A stretch of DNA of 64,000 nucleotides from Ashinkailepas kermadecensis (lineage: Eukaryota > Arthropoda > Thecostraca > Neolepadidae), in NCBI GenBank assembly GCA_034440615.1, contig JAOTOM010004787.1:275001-339000 (forward strand). The letters are read 5' to 3'. Below the pieces are notes generated by a model that saw nothing but the letters and a program-made list of their open reading frames with translations, searched no databases and had not been told where the DNA came from. Shown here piece after piece: positions 11,001-23,704 of this stretch. The translations under genes were made by a program, and so were the position numbers. The first letter of the stretch is position 1, and every line of letters begins with the position of its first letter.

Positions 11001-13147
11001 TGGTCGGTGTCGGCCCATGTCGCCCTCACCGTCTGTCGATGGCCAGCGCAGGACACCGCCTACACTTCATACCCGGACATGTCCGGCTGGACACAGGCCA
11101 GCCCGTGGGAACGGGTTTGTCAAATGCGGTACGTACTATGTAGACCTCTTCACAAGGAGGCTCCAATGGTACACATTTTGCGTAATTGGTTAACTTTCCA
11201 GGCCGGATGCATGGTCAAATTTGCCCAAAGTCGTGCCTCGGCTATATTGCGCCCTGACGCGCCTTCAGCACGCCTGTTGTAGTCTGGCCGGTATAACGGC
11301 CGTAACCCGGGAACAATCGAGCTGCGAGTTCGTGTTCACCGACCATGGGACCAGTAGCGCACACACGGCGGTGCTGGAGCATTCGCGATCGCCTATCGTT
11401 CGTGCCCTCGCCACAATTTGTCACGCCTGCAATAAGTGGAATGAATAAGTGTGGCGGTACAGCCACAGATGTCATACTGCATTGTCTCGGAATTACAAAA
11501 TTTACATGGAAGCTAGCACATAAAAGAAGTTTGATTTGGCCTTCTAGAACAAGTTTTGGCTACCTGAACTCATGTCCGTGAAATGTGAATGCATTCAACT
11601 ATGTTAGTTCATGTATTTTTTTGCAATACTCTTTTTAGACATTGGTATGGAAATGTTTGCTCACAACTACTGTTTTTACCTCATTTAATGAATATTTATG
11701 TGTATTGTTGGTATCTTTCTTATCTAGATTTGATGCGTTCATACGTCTACTCTACGGGACATGAATTCCATGATGCAATGCTGGGTCTAGGTGTGTGGAC
11801 CGGATTGGTAGATTGCAATTATAAGGCAGGGTCGGAAAAATGCTGGAAAAAACTAGCTTCTGCCGTGCCATTCGTATTAACCGGTAAAACCATTTACTGA
11901 CAAACACTATTCACCCCACAGAAGGCCACGCTGGGCATTTCTGGGAACCGGAGAGCCACTGGATCACAGATTCTCCGGATCACAACACGAATCACATACC
12001 TGTCACGATCTCCTGTACAAGGTGAATGTGTCTTGACAGCAAATGCTCTTACCCTGGATAGTAGTCCCTGGATAGTAGTCCAAATAGTAGTCCCTGGAAT
12101 GGACCGGTTTATGCCAGCACCTTGGCGGCCCGGTTATAAACTGAGCTTTATGATATGCCGTGCAAGTCCGGTGGGTGGGAGATGTTCAGGCTTGATCCAG
12201 GCGGTGTGAGACAGCAAGCCTTTCAGCTTGGACATGCTTGCATACGCCATGTCAAGTGTTGGTTAAAAAAAAGAAACAAAATCCTCATTTCAGGCGCGGA
12301 GCTGGTCCCCTCTTTCCAATACGTCATCTACACTCTGGAGCCGATGTTTGAGTTCGCTTTATATTTTACTTGAACTTAACAACCTTTCTCATCATGGGGG
12401 CAGACAGGACTTTCTTAAGGGGGTCCCAACGTAAAACATGTGAAGAAACAGAAACCACTCTGGGTGCGCGAAGCACGCCCAAAATTTCCGGTTTTACGTG
12501 ACGACAGTCTCGAAAAAAAAATTATGTGATCTGTTTACTTTTGGGGCTCCCTTGGTTGCGCCTATGTTTCTGATGCGCCTCGCCCGCACACATGGGTGTA
12601 AACACTGGAGAGGAATAGCAACGCAAATTGTAGTCAATAATCGTTCAGGACGGATATGTAAGCAGCTCATGGGTACAGCGGTTTCAGATGTTCTGCACAG
12701 GAGTGGGAAAAGGACCTTTGTTAAGGGAGGAATCAATAATCCAGTTCAAGTTGAGACCACCGGCTGATTTGACCTGCCCATAGGCATGTTTTGATCACTC
12801 CCACTCAGCCAGGGGAGGCCATACATAGAACGATCCTGTGACTTGCCTTGTGTGCTCGAGATGCTCCCGCTCCGACCTGCAGACCTGCAATCCGCTCCGA
12901 CCTCGAGACGCTACCAACGACCCCGCTGACCCACCCCTCGCAATCCACCTTCAAAGGCATGCATACATTAATGGGCTTGCTGCCGGCTTTCACACCATCG
13001 TATTAATCCGCCAAAACAACCCAGCCAGAATGTGCGAAAACCCAGCTCCACGTCACGGGACAGGACGAGAGACATCACATCACGGACACCGAGTTGTTTG
13101 TGCGACACGCCAGCAACCGGGGGGGGGCAGCACGTATGGGGCCGCAC
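11001..13147. other. no confident gene; CpG-rich toward 13 kb
   Basis: No transposon or satellite is recognised between 11.0 and 12.8 kb. From about 12,880 the sequence becomes GC- and CpG-rich, leading into exon B. A downstream exon of the receptor gene was looked for here on the minus strand and not found. Confidence 0.4.
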
Positions 13148-13340
13148 CTTTCACGAGACTCCGCCTGCTCCTGAAGCCGCGACCGGTTTCTGTACGCGTA
13201 CACGAGTCCCAGGATTCCCACGAAGATGATGACGAGCACGGCGTAAAGCGGCACCAGTGGTCTTCCAGGCAGCACGACCGAGCGTGGGCCCAAGTCCCTG
13301 GCAGTGACGGCCGGGCGAACGAAATGGCCGGGCGGGTGTT
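13148..13340 (-). CDS. putative receptor exon B: transmembrane and juxtamembrane segment
   Basis: On the minus strand this encodes HPPGHFVRPAV, a linker, then a hydrophobic run PLYAVLVIIFVGILGLVYAY followed by basic RNRSR, which looks like a single-pass membrane helix with a cytoplasmic stop-transfer signal, then LQEQAESRE. GC3 is high, as in exons A and M. A donor GAAAG|GTGCGG is at 13148/13147. The acceptor used here (gtggccgcag, exon from 13340) joins exon M in phase 1, but its pyrimidine tract is poor. The frame stays open upstream to 13,665 with further cysteines (LFRACMCANGWYASC), so the exon could be longer or could begin a different gene. In TGF-beta family receptors and BAMBI the membrane helix follows the CCx4CN motif by 20-40 residues, which fits. 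No GS box or kinase is seen. Confidence 0.42.
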
Positions 13341-13902
13341 CTGCGGCCACGATCCCCGTGCACGAGGCGTACCAGCCATTGGCGCACATGCACGCGCGGA
13401 ACAGCAGCGGATCCGACTCGGGAGTCGCGCCGGAGTTCTCCAGCACACCGCGGCACACGTACAACGCGCGCTCGGCTGTCGTCATGGCGACAACACTCCA
13501 ACAGCTGACTGACTCCACTGTCTGCTGCGCGACGATCGGGGGCACCTGGCGCGCGACTCGCGACGCGACACGGCGGTCGGTTTTTTTTTCGGTGGCACGA
13601 CGCAGCAGCTGACCGGCACCCCCGCGTCGCAGCGCGGCCTCCGCCGATCTGGCCGCTCGCGCCACGCTTTGTTTGGAGAGTCAGCCTGGCCTGTCCTTGG
13701 ACGCCAGAGGCGGGCCGAGAGACGGCGCCGACCGGGGACGACCGGGTAGTCACTGCGCATGCGCGCGACCTCGCCAACTGGCAACCGACGTGTGGGAGGG
13801 GGAGGGGCGGGGAAACCGACGGTTGAGAACCTCACACGTGCTTGCCGCGACCTGTCAGTGTACGATGTGGTAAGACTGCTTAACCCGTCCGGATTCTGAC
13901 CA

Positions 13903-13988
13903 GGGGTGGACTTCCCTATACATTTGAGGTGTTCTGCAACGATCCGGACTTAGAGATCATCCAAAGCAGCTGCATCAGAGTAGCCACA
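13903..13988 (+). pseudogene. I-like LINE 1 ORF2, left piece (split by foldback element)
   Basis: The frame reads GLPYTFEVFCNDPDLEIIQ then SSCIRVAT, the stretch just before the GA(F/L)xT(S/T)P motif in I/Jockey-type ORF2. The expected next residues, GALSTTPIASL, appear at 22,733 after the large insert. The 5' limit is uncertain. Confidence 0.6.
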
Positions 13989-14569
13989 CGGACCACGGAC
14001 CACGGACGTGGTGACGTCCGTAAAGTTGGCACACGTATTCATATTCGTATTCAGCACACACAACCGATTGCACCCAAATTATCGTCCATGGTCAAACCGA
14101 CCTCGCTGTTTACGAATCTGAACTTCGTTTTGCGTTAACTGCAACCGTTTGACCTCGACATAATAAAATGTCAATGTCAACCAGCGGGACAGCTCTAACT
14201 TACAAATGAAGGCGAGAACATACATGCAGTCGCTATTTCCAGATAGCCCATAACAACGCGCAACTTTTAATCATAACTTTACTTCGATCCGGGTCAAATG
14301 TCAAGGTCAAAAATCACTTAGAATGACGGGGACAGCTATAGCTCATGCACGATGACATGCACACTACTAAATTGTTACTAGCAGAAGAGGTGATCACCGT
14401 GCACAACTTTCAGTTGCATACTTCATTGGGTCACGGTTAATTACAAAGGTCAGAATGCATTAAAAACAGTGAGAACGGTTAAGCCTCCTGACATATGCGA
14501 CCGATGCGCACAAAAAGGGCATTGACGGACAGCACCTGGCGGTGTGCATCATTTCATCGCACATTGCGG

Positions 14570-17500
14570 CAGGTCAAGGTCAATCATGAAGGTCAAAAAT
14601 GTCCTAGAATGATGGTGACAGTCATAGCTCCCCAGCTAAGGAATATCTATCCTTGTAATCGTCATTGTCATGGAGCTGACCACTGTGCACAACTTTTAGT
14701 CATATTTTTTAGACCGCTCAAGGTCAAGTTGAAGGTCATAGTTCACTTGAAATGACAGGGACAGCTCTAGCTCATGAGCGAGAGTATGCACACTACCAAA
14801 TTGTTACTTGCAGAATAGGTTATCACCATGCACAACTTTCAGTTGCATACTTCATTAGGTCAAGGTCAAGTACAAAGGTCAGAATGCACTAAACCTACGG
14901 GAACGGTTGTGCCTCCTGACATATGGGACCCATGCGCACAAAAAGGGCATTGACGGACAGCACCTGGCGGTGCGCATCTTTTCATCGCACATTGCGGCAG
15001 GTCAAGGTCAATCATGAAGGTCAAAATGTCCTAGAATGATGGGGACAGTCATAGCTCCCCAGCTAAGGCACATCAATCCTTGTAATCGTCATTCTCAGGA
15101 GGCTGACCATCGTGCGCAGCTTTTAGTTGTATTTTTAGACCGCTCCAGGTCAAGGTTAAGGTCACAGTGCACTTCAAATGACCGGGACAGCTCTAGCTCA
15201 TAAGCGATAGTATGCACACTACCAAATTGTTACTTGCAGAATAGGTGATCACCGTGCACAACTTTCAATTGCATACTTCATTAGGTCAAGGTCAATTACA
15301 AAGGTCAGAATGCATTAAAACCTACGGGAACGCTTGTGCCTCCTGACATATGGGACCAATGCGCACACAAATGGTATTGACGGACAGCACCTGACGGTGT
15401 GCATCTTTTCATCGCACATTGTGGCAGGTCAAGGTCAATGATGAAGGTAAAAAATATCCTAAAATGATGGGGACAGTCATAGCTCCCCAGCTAAGGCACA
15501 TCAATCCTTGTAATCGTCATTATCAGGGAGCTGACCACTGTGCGCAACTTTTAGTCATATTTTTAGACCAATCGAGGTCAAGGTGAAGGTCATAGTGCAC
15601 TTGAAATGAACGGGACAGATCTAGCTCATGAGCGATAGTATGCACACTACCAAATTGCTACTAGCAGAAGAGATGATCACCGTACACAACTTTCAGTTGC
15701 ATTCTTCATTAGATCAAGGTCAATTACAAAGGTCAGAATGCATTAAAAGTTACGGGATCGGTTGCGCCTCCTGACATATGGGACCGATGCACACAAAAAT
15801 GGTATTTACGGACAGCACCTGGTATTGTGCATCTTTTCGTCGCACGTTGCAGCAGGTCAAGGTCAATCATGAAGGTCAAAATTGTCCTAGAATGATGGGG
15901 ACGGTCATAGCTCCCTAACTAAGGCACATCAATAATTTTAATCGTCATTTTCATGGAGCCGACCACTGTGCACAACTTCAGTCATATTTTTACAACGCTC
16001 AAGGTCAAGTTGAAGGTCATCGTGCACTTGAAGTGACCGGGACAGCTCTAGCTCATGAGCGATAGTATGCACACTACCAAATTGCTACTAGCAGAAGAGG
16101 TGATCACCGTACACAACTTTCAGTTGTATTCTTCATTCGGTCAAGGTCAATTACAAAGGTCAGAATGCATTAAAAACTACGGGAACGGTTGTGCCTCCTG
16201 ACATATGGGACCGATGCGCACAAAAAGGGTACTGACGGACAGCACCTGGCGGTGCGCATCTTTTCATCGAACATTGTGGCAGGTCAAGGTCAATCATGAA
16301 GGTCAAAATTGTCCTATAATGATGGGGACAGTCATAGCTCCATAACCAAGGCACGTCAATCCCTTTAATCGTTATTGTCAGGGAGCTGACCACTGTGCCC
16401 TACTTTCAGTCATATTTTTAGACCAATCGAGGTCAAGGTGAAGGTCATAGTGCACTTGAAATGAACGGGACAGATCTAGCTCATGAGCGATAGTATGCAC
16501 ACTACCAAATTGCTACTAGCAGAAGAGATGATCACCGTACACAACTTTCAGTTGCATTCTTCATTAGATCAAGGTCAATTACAAAGGTCAGAATGCATTA
16601 AAAGTTACGGGATCGGTTGCGCCTCCTGACATATGGGACCGATGCACACAAAAATGGTATTTACGGACAGCACCTGGCATTGTGCATCTTTTCGTCGCAC
16701 GTTGCAGCAGGTCAAGGTCAATCATGAAGGTCAAAATTGTCCTAGAATGATGGGGACGGTCATAGCTCCCTAACTAAGGCACATCAATCATTTTAATCGT
16801 CATTGTCATGGAGCTGACCACTGTGCACAACTTTCAGTCATATTTTTACAACGCTCAAGGTCAAGTTGAAGGTCATCGTGCACTTGAAGTGACCGGGACA
16901 GCTCTAGCTCATGAGCGATAGTATGCACACTACCAAATTGCTACTAGCAGAAGAGGTGATCACCGTACACAACTTTCAGTTGCATTCTTCATTAGGTCAA
17001 GGTCAATTACAAAGGTCAGAATGCATTAAAAACTACGGGAACGGTTGTGCCTCCTGACATATGGGACCGATGCGCACAAAAAGGGTATTGACGGACAGCA
17101 CCTGGCGGTGCGCATCTTTTCATCGCACATTGTGGCAGGTCAAGGTCAATCATGAAGGTCAAAATTGTCCTAGAATGATGGGGACAGTCATAGCTCCATA
17201 ACTAAGGCACGTCAATCCCTTTAATCGTCATTGTCAGGGAGCTGACCACTGTGCCCTACTTTCAGTCATATTTTTAGACCAATCGAGGTCAAGGTGAAGG
17301 TCATAGTGCACTTGAAATGAACGGGACAGATCTAGCTCATGAGCGATAGTATGCACACTACCAAATTGCTACTAGCAGAAGAGATGATCACCGTACACAA
17401 CTTTCAGTTGCATTCTTCATTAGATCAAGGTCAATTACAAAGGTCAGAATGCATTAAAAGTTACGGGATCGGTTGCGCCTCCTGACATATGGGACCGATG

Positions 17501-19500
17501 CACACAAAAATGGTATTTACGGACAGCACCTGGTATTGTGCATCTTTTCGTCGCACGTTGCAGCAGGTCAAGGTCAATCATGAAGGTCAAAATTGTCCTA
17601 GAATGATGGGGACGGTCATAGCTCCCTAACTAAGGCACATCAATCATTTTAATCGTCATTGTCATGGAGCTGACCACTGTGCACAACTTTCAGTCATATT
17701 TTTACAACGCTCAAGGTCAAGTTGAAGGTCATCGTGCACTTGAAGTGACCGGGACAGCTCTAGCTCATGAGCGATAGTATGCACACTACCAAATTGCTAC
17801 TAGCAGAAGAGGTGATCACCGTACACAACTTTCAGTTGCATTCTTCATTAGGTCAAGGTCAATTACAAAGGTCAGAATGCATTAAAAACTACGGGAACGG
17901 TTGTGCCTCCTGACATATGGGACCGATGCGCACAAAAAGGGTATTGACGGACAGCACCTGGCGGTGCGCATCTTTTCATCGCACATTGTGGCAGGTCAAG
18001 GTCAATCATGAAGGTCAAAATTGTCCTAGAATGATGGGGACAGTCATAGCTCCCTAACTAAGGCACGTCAATCCCTTTAATCGTCATTGTCAGGGAGCTG
18101 ACCACTGTGCCCAACTTTCAGTCATATTTTTACACTGCTCAAGGTCAAGTTGAAGGTCAGAGTGCACTTGAAATGACCGGGACAGCTCTAGCTCATGAGC
18201 GATAGCATGCACACTACCAGATTGTTACTTGCAGAATAGGTGATCACCGTGCACAACTTTCAGTTGCATACTTCATTAGGTCAAGGTCAATTACAAAGGT
18301 CAGAATGCATTAAAACCTACGGGAACGGTTGCGCGTCCCGACATATGGGATCGACGCACACAAAATGGGTATTGACCGACAGCACCTGCCGGTGTGCATC
18401 TTTTCATCGTACATTGCGGCAGGTCAAGGTCAATCATCAAGGTCAAAAATGTTCTAGAATGATGGGGACAGTCATAGCTCCGCAGCTAAGGCACATGAAT
18501 CCTTGTAATCGTCATTATCAGGGAGCTGACCACTGTGCGCACTTTTAGTCATATTTTTAGACCAATCGAGGTCAAGGTGAAGGTCATAGTGCGCTTGAAA
18601 TGAACGGGACAGATCTAGCTCATGAGCGATAGTATGCACACTACCAAATTGCTACTAGCAGAAGAGGTGATCACCGTACACAACTTTCAGTTGCATTCTT
18701 TATTAGGTCAAGGTCAATTACAAAGGTCAGAATGCATTAAAAACTACGGGAACGGTTGTGCCTCCTGACATATGGGACCGATGCGCACAAAAAGGGTATT
18801 GACGGACAGTACCTGGCAGTGCGCATCTTTTCATCGCACATTGTGGCAGGTCAAGGTCAATGATGAAGATCAAAATGTCCTAGAATGATGGGGACAGTCA
18901 TAGCTCCCCAGCTAAGGCACATCAATCCTTGTAATCGTCATTGTCAGGAAGCTGACCATTGTGCGCAGCTTTTAGTCATATTTTTACACCGCTCAAGGTC
19001 AAGTTAAAGGTCACAGTCCACTTCAAATGAACGGGACAGCTCTAGCTCATAAGCGATAGTATGCACACTACCAAATTGTTACTTGCAGAATAGGTGATAA
19101 CCGTGCACAACTTTCAGTTGCATACTTCATTAGGTAGAGGTCAATTACAAAGGTCAGAATGCATTAAAACCTACGGGAACGGTTGTGCCTCCTGACATAT
19201 GGGACCGATGCGCACACAAATGGTATTGACGGACAGCACCTGGCGTTGCACATCTTTTCATCGCACATTGCGGCAGGTCAAGGTCAATCATGAAGGTAAA
19301 AAATATCCTAGAATGATGGGGACAGTCATAGCTCCCCAGCTAAGGCACATCAATCCTTGTAATCGTCATCGTCATGGAGCTGACTACTGTGCCCAACTTT
19401 CAGTCATATTTTTAGACCGCTTAAGGTCAAGTTGAAGGTCAGAGTGCACTTGAAATGACCGGGACAGCTCTAGCTCATGAACCATAGCATGTACACTACC
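14570..19500 (+). repeat. direct monomer array of left arm; AGGTCA motifs
   Basis: The marker gcaggtcaaggtcaatcatg recurs near 14,571, 14,998, 15,425, 15,853, 16,280, 16,708, 17,136, 17,564, 17,992, 18,420, 18,847 and 19,274. Between 15.85 and 18.4 kb two monomer types (cgtcgcacgttgcagcagg and catcgcacattgtggcagg) alternate, giving an 856-bp dimer repeated three times. Each monomer holds about eight AGGTCA half-sites. Confidence 0.9.
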
Positions 19501-19522
19501 AAATTGTTATAATTACCAAATA

Positions 19523-22440
19523 TGGATTGATGTGCCTTAGCTGGAGATCTATGACTCCCCATCATTCTAGGACAATTTTGACCTTCATGATTGACCTTGA
19601 CCTGCTGCAACGTGCGACGAAAAGATGCACAATGCCAGGTGCTGTCCGTCAATACCCCTTTTGTGCGCATCGGTCCCATATGTCAGAAGGCACAGCCGTT
19701 CCCGTATATTTTAATGCATTCTGACCTTTGTAATTGACCTTGACCTAATGAAGTGTACAACTGAAAGTTGTGTACGGTGATCACCTATGTTGCAAGTAAC
19801 AATTTGGTAGTGTGCATGCAATCGCTCATGAGCTAGGGCTGTCCCGGTAATTTCAAGTGCACTGTGACCTTAACCTTGACCTGGAGCGGTCTAAAAATAC
19901 GACTAAAGGCTGCGCACAATGGTCAGCTTCCTGACAATGACGATTACAAGGATTGATGTGCCTTAGTTAGGGAGCTATGACTGTCCCCATCATTCTAGGA
20001 CAATTTTGACCTTCATGATTGACCTTGACCTGCTGCAACGTGCGACAAAAAGATGCACAATGCCAGGTGCTGTCCGTAAATACCATTTTTGTGTGCATCG
20101 GTCCCATATGTCAGGAGGCGCAAACGTTCCCGTAACTTTTAATGCATTCTGACCTTTGTAATTGACCTTGACCTAATGAAGCATGCAACTGAAAGTTGTG
20201 TACGGTGATCACCTCTTCTGCTAGTAGCAATTTGGTAGTGTGCATACTATCGCTCATGAGCTAGATCTGTCCCGTTCATTTCAAATGCACTATGACCTTC
20301 ACCTTGACCTCGATTGGTCTAAAAATATGACTAAAAGTTGCGCACAGTGGTCAGCTCCCTGATAATGACGATTACAAGGATTGATGTGCCTTAGATGGGG
20401 AGTTATGACTGTCCCCATCATTCTAGAACATTTTTGACCTTGATGATTGACCTTGACCTGCCGCAATGTATGATGAAAAGATGCACACCGGCAGGTGCTG
20501 TCGGTCAATACCCATTTTGTGTGCTTCGATCCCATATGTCGGGAGGCGCAACCGTTCCCGTAGGTTTTAATGCATTCTGACCTTTGTAATTAACCTTGAC
20601 CTAGTGAAGTATGCAACTGAAAGTTGTGCACGGTGATCATCTATTCTGCAAGTAACAATTTGGTAGTGTGCATGCTATCGCTCATGAGCTAGACCTGTCC
20701 TGGTCATTTCAAGTGCACTCTGACCTTCAACTTGACCTTGAGCGGTCTAAAAATATGACTGAAAGTTGGGCACAGTAGTCAGCTCCATGACGATGACGAT
20801 TACAAGGATTGATGTGCCTTAGATGGGGAGTTATGACTGTCCCCATCATTCTATAACATTTTTGACCTTGATGATTGACCTTGACCTGCCGCAATGTACG
20901 ATGAAAAGATGCACACCGGCAGGTGCTGTCGGTCAATACCCATTTTTTGTGCTTCGATCCCATATGTCGGGACGCGCAACCGTTCCCGTAGGTTTTAATG
21001 CATTCTGACCTTTGTAATTGACCTTGACCTAATGAAGTATGCAACTGAAAGTTGTGCACGGTGATCACCTCTTCTACTAGTAGCAATTTGGTAGTGTGCA
21101 TACTATCGCTCATGAGCTAGAGCTGTCCCTGTCACTTCAAGTGCACGATGACCTTCAACTTGACCTTGAGCGTTGTAAAAATATGACTGAAAGTTGTGCA
21201 CAGTGGTCAGCTCCATGACAATGACGATTAAAATGATTGATGTGCCTTAGTTGGGGAGCTATGACCGTCCCCATCATTCTAGGACAATTTTGACCTTCAT
21301 GATTGACCTTGACCTGCTGCAACGTGCGACGAAAAGATGCACAATACCAGGTGCTGTCCGTAAATACCATTTTGTGTGCATCGGTCCCATATGTCAGGAG
21401 GCGCAACCGATCCCGTAACTTTTAATGCATTCTGACCTTTGTAATTGACCTTGATCTAATGAAGAATGCAACTGAAAGTTGTGTATGGTGATCATCTCTT
21501 CTGCTAGTAGCAATTTGGTAGTGTGCATACTATCGCTCATGAGCTAGATCTGTCCCGTTCATTTCAAGTGCACTATGACCTTCACCTTGACCTCGATTGG
21601 TCTAAAAATATGACTAAAAGTTGCGCACAGTGGTCAGCTCCCTGATAATGACGATTACAAGGATTGATGTGCCTTAGCTGGGGAGCTATGACTGTCCCCA
21701 TCATTTTAGGATATTTTTTACCTTCATCATTGACCTTGACCTGCCACAATGTGCGATGAAAAGATGCACACCGTCAGGTGCTGTCCGTCAATACCCTTTT
21801 TGTGCGCATCGGTCCCATATGTCAGGAGGCACAACCGTTCCCGTAGGTTTAGTGCATTCTGACCTTTGTACTTGACCTTGACCTAATGAAGTATGCAACT
21901 GAAAGTTGTGCACGGTGATAACCTATTCTGCAAGTAACAATTTGGTAGTGTGCATACTCTCGATCATGAGCTAGAGCTGTCCCTGTCATTTCAAGTGAAC
22001 TATGACCTTCAACTTGACCTTGAGCGGTCTAAAAAATATGACTAAAAGTTGTACACAGTGGTCAGCTCCATGACAATGACGATTACAAGGATAGATATTC
22101 CTTAGCTGGGGAGCTATGACTGTCCCCATCATTCTAGGACATTTTTGACCTTCATGATTGACCTTGACCTGCTGCAATGTGCGATGAAATGATGCACACC
22201 GCCAGGTGCTGTCCGTCAATGCCCTTTTCGTGCGCATTGGTCGCATATGTCAGGAGGCTTAACCGTTCTCGTAGTTTTTAATGCATTCTGACCTTTGTAA
22301 TTGACCGTGACCCAATGAAGTATGCAACTGAAAGTTGTGCACGGTGATCACCTCTTCTGCTAGTAACAATTTGGTAGTGTGCATGTCATCGTGCATGAGC
22401 TATAGCTGTCCCCGTAATTCTAAGTGATTTTTGACCTTGA
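19523..22440 (-). repeat. inverted monomer array of right arm
   Basis: About seven monomers run in reverse complement to the left arm (ttgacctgctgcaacgtgcg type text near 19.6, 20.0, 20.45, 20.88, 21.3, 21.73 and 22.16 kb). The turn-over point is an AT-rich stretch at about 19,505-19,525. Confidence 0.9.
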
Positions 22441-22727
22441 CATTTGACCCGGATCGAAGTAAAGTTATGATTAAAAGTTGCGCGTTGTAATGGGCTATCT
22501 GGAATTAGCGACTGCATGTATGTTCTCGCCTTCATTTGTAAGTTAGAGCTGTCCCGCTGGTTGACCTTGACATTTTATTATGTCGAGGTCAAACGGTTGC
22601 AGTTAACGCAAAACGAAGTTCAGATTCGTAAACAGCGAGGTCGGTTTGACCATGGACGATAATTTGGGTGCAATCGGTTGTGTGTGCTGAATACGAATAT
22701 GAATACGTGTGCCAACTTTACGGACGT

Positions 22728-23312
22728 CCACAGGTGCCCTCAGCACCACACCGATAGCCAGTCTTCTAGTGGACTCAAACACGCCCCCACTCCACTTCAG
22801 GAGGACACAACAGCTGTGCCGCTTCCACATCAAAATCAAATCCATTAAAAATCATCCGGCACAGCGTTGCTTTACGCCTGACAGATACGACAAAAGCCCA
22901 TTTGGGCGCAAACTTCCACCATATAGCATTCAAATTGCCACGGCTCTCTCACATCTTAACCTCGCAATGCCATCCACTGCAGCTCGACCGCCCACTAGAC
23001 CGTTCTGGACTTTCAGTCAACCAAAGGTCGAATACTTGCTTTCGGGGAAGAAATCCACTATCACATCGGCGGAAATTCTTGGCATCTTCCAAAAGTTCGC
23101 AGATGACAACAATCACAAATCATTCGTATTCACGGATGGGTCGAAATACGAGGCTAAGGTAGGCATCGGCATCACTGGACCAGGTCTCAGACTTTCCAAG
23201 CGTCTACCGGATAACTTCTCCATCTACTCCGCTGAAGCAATGGCCATTCTGGCCGCTATCTCCATTATCATGAAGCGTAAAGCTAGAAACGTAGTAATTT
23301 GCTCAGCCCGCA
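22728..23312 (+). pseudogene. I-like LINE 1 ORF2, right piece: connection and RNase H
   Basis: Starts in the ccaca duplication and continues the left piece in frame: GALSTTPIASLLVDSN, PPLHFRRTQQL, then a linker and an RNase H domain with VFTDGSKYEAKVG (first catalytic Asp) and YSAEAMAILAA (catalytic Glu). The RNase H is cut at VVICSA near 23,305, just before the expected next Asp. Here the next LINE begins. The frame is open for more than 550 bases, so the insertion and truncation are not very old. Confidence 0.8.
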
Positions 23313-23321
23313 GCGCACACT

Positions 23322-23704
23322 AACGCCCACCAACTCAACCACTCGCAAGACAGGCCCCCCAACACCAGCACACACAGCAACCCACCGCCAAGCTCAACCT
23401 CCAACACCACCACGGCCAGCCCGCCAACCGGCAACCCCCCCCAACCACCACCGCCACTAACCTACGAACCAGCATCACCACCATCACCACAAACATCAGA
23501 CGCATCACCCGTACCACACTCACACACAGAACAAGATACCGACACAGATGAGCACACGGAGCTAGACCACTCAACCGACATAGACCTGACACCGTCCCCA
23601 CAACCGACTCCACCTTCTTCCCACCCACCACAACGGCAGGCCAAAAACACAAACAAAAAACCATCACATAAAAGACCACACACGCGCGCCAACACATCCA
23701 AATG
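23322..23704 (+). pseudogene. I-like LINE 2 ORF1, C-terminal tail
   Basis: A single open frame, rich in Pro, Ser, Thr and His, ends with KPSHKRPHTRANTSK and a TGA that overlaps the ATG of ORF2. No nucleic-acid-binding fold is visible because the N-terminal part is missing. Confidence 0.55.

Larger units (their letters stand above)
13989..22727. mobile_element. 8.7-kb foldback element built of about 427-bp monomers
   Basis: A left arm (13,989-about 19,510) holds 12 monomers of 427-428 bp in one orientation. A right arm (about 19,523-22,727) holds 7 in the opposite orientation. The outermost sequence is also inverted: gacgtccgtaaagttggcac starts at 14,013 and its complement ends at 22,728. The sequence ccaca occurs at both outer edges (13,984-13,988 and 22,728-22,732), and removal of the insert restores a LINE reading frame. 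A 24-base filler of cggaccacggacc type lies only at the left edge. No transposase is present, so it is non-autonomous; the superfamily is unknown. Confidence 0.8.

Noticed and set aside
9789..11282. Very long open frames (up to about 500 codons) on the plus strand
   Set aside because: They are created by a stop-free 37-bp repeat and exist in all three frames at once; codon content simply cycles through the repeat.
12838..13512. Plus-strand frame of 224 codons opposite exon B
   Set aside because: No recognisable domain. The minus-strand frame has the membrane helix, and GC-rich sequence gives open frames on both strands.
13480..13530. LLECCRHDD in another minus-strand frame as the receptor CCx4C motif
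   Set aside because: It lacks the final CN and is followed by arginine-rich text without a membrane helix; exon M at 59.1 kb provides a much better motif.
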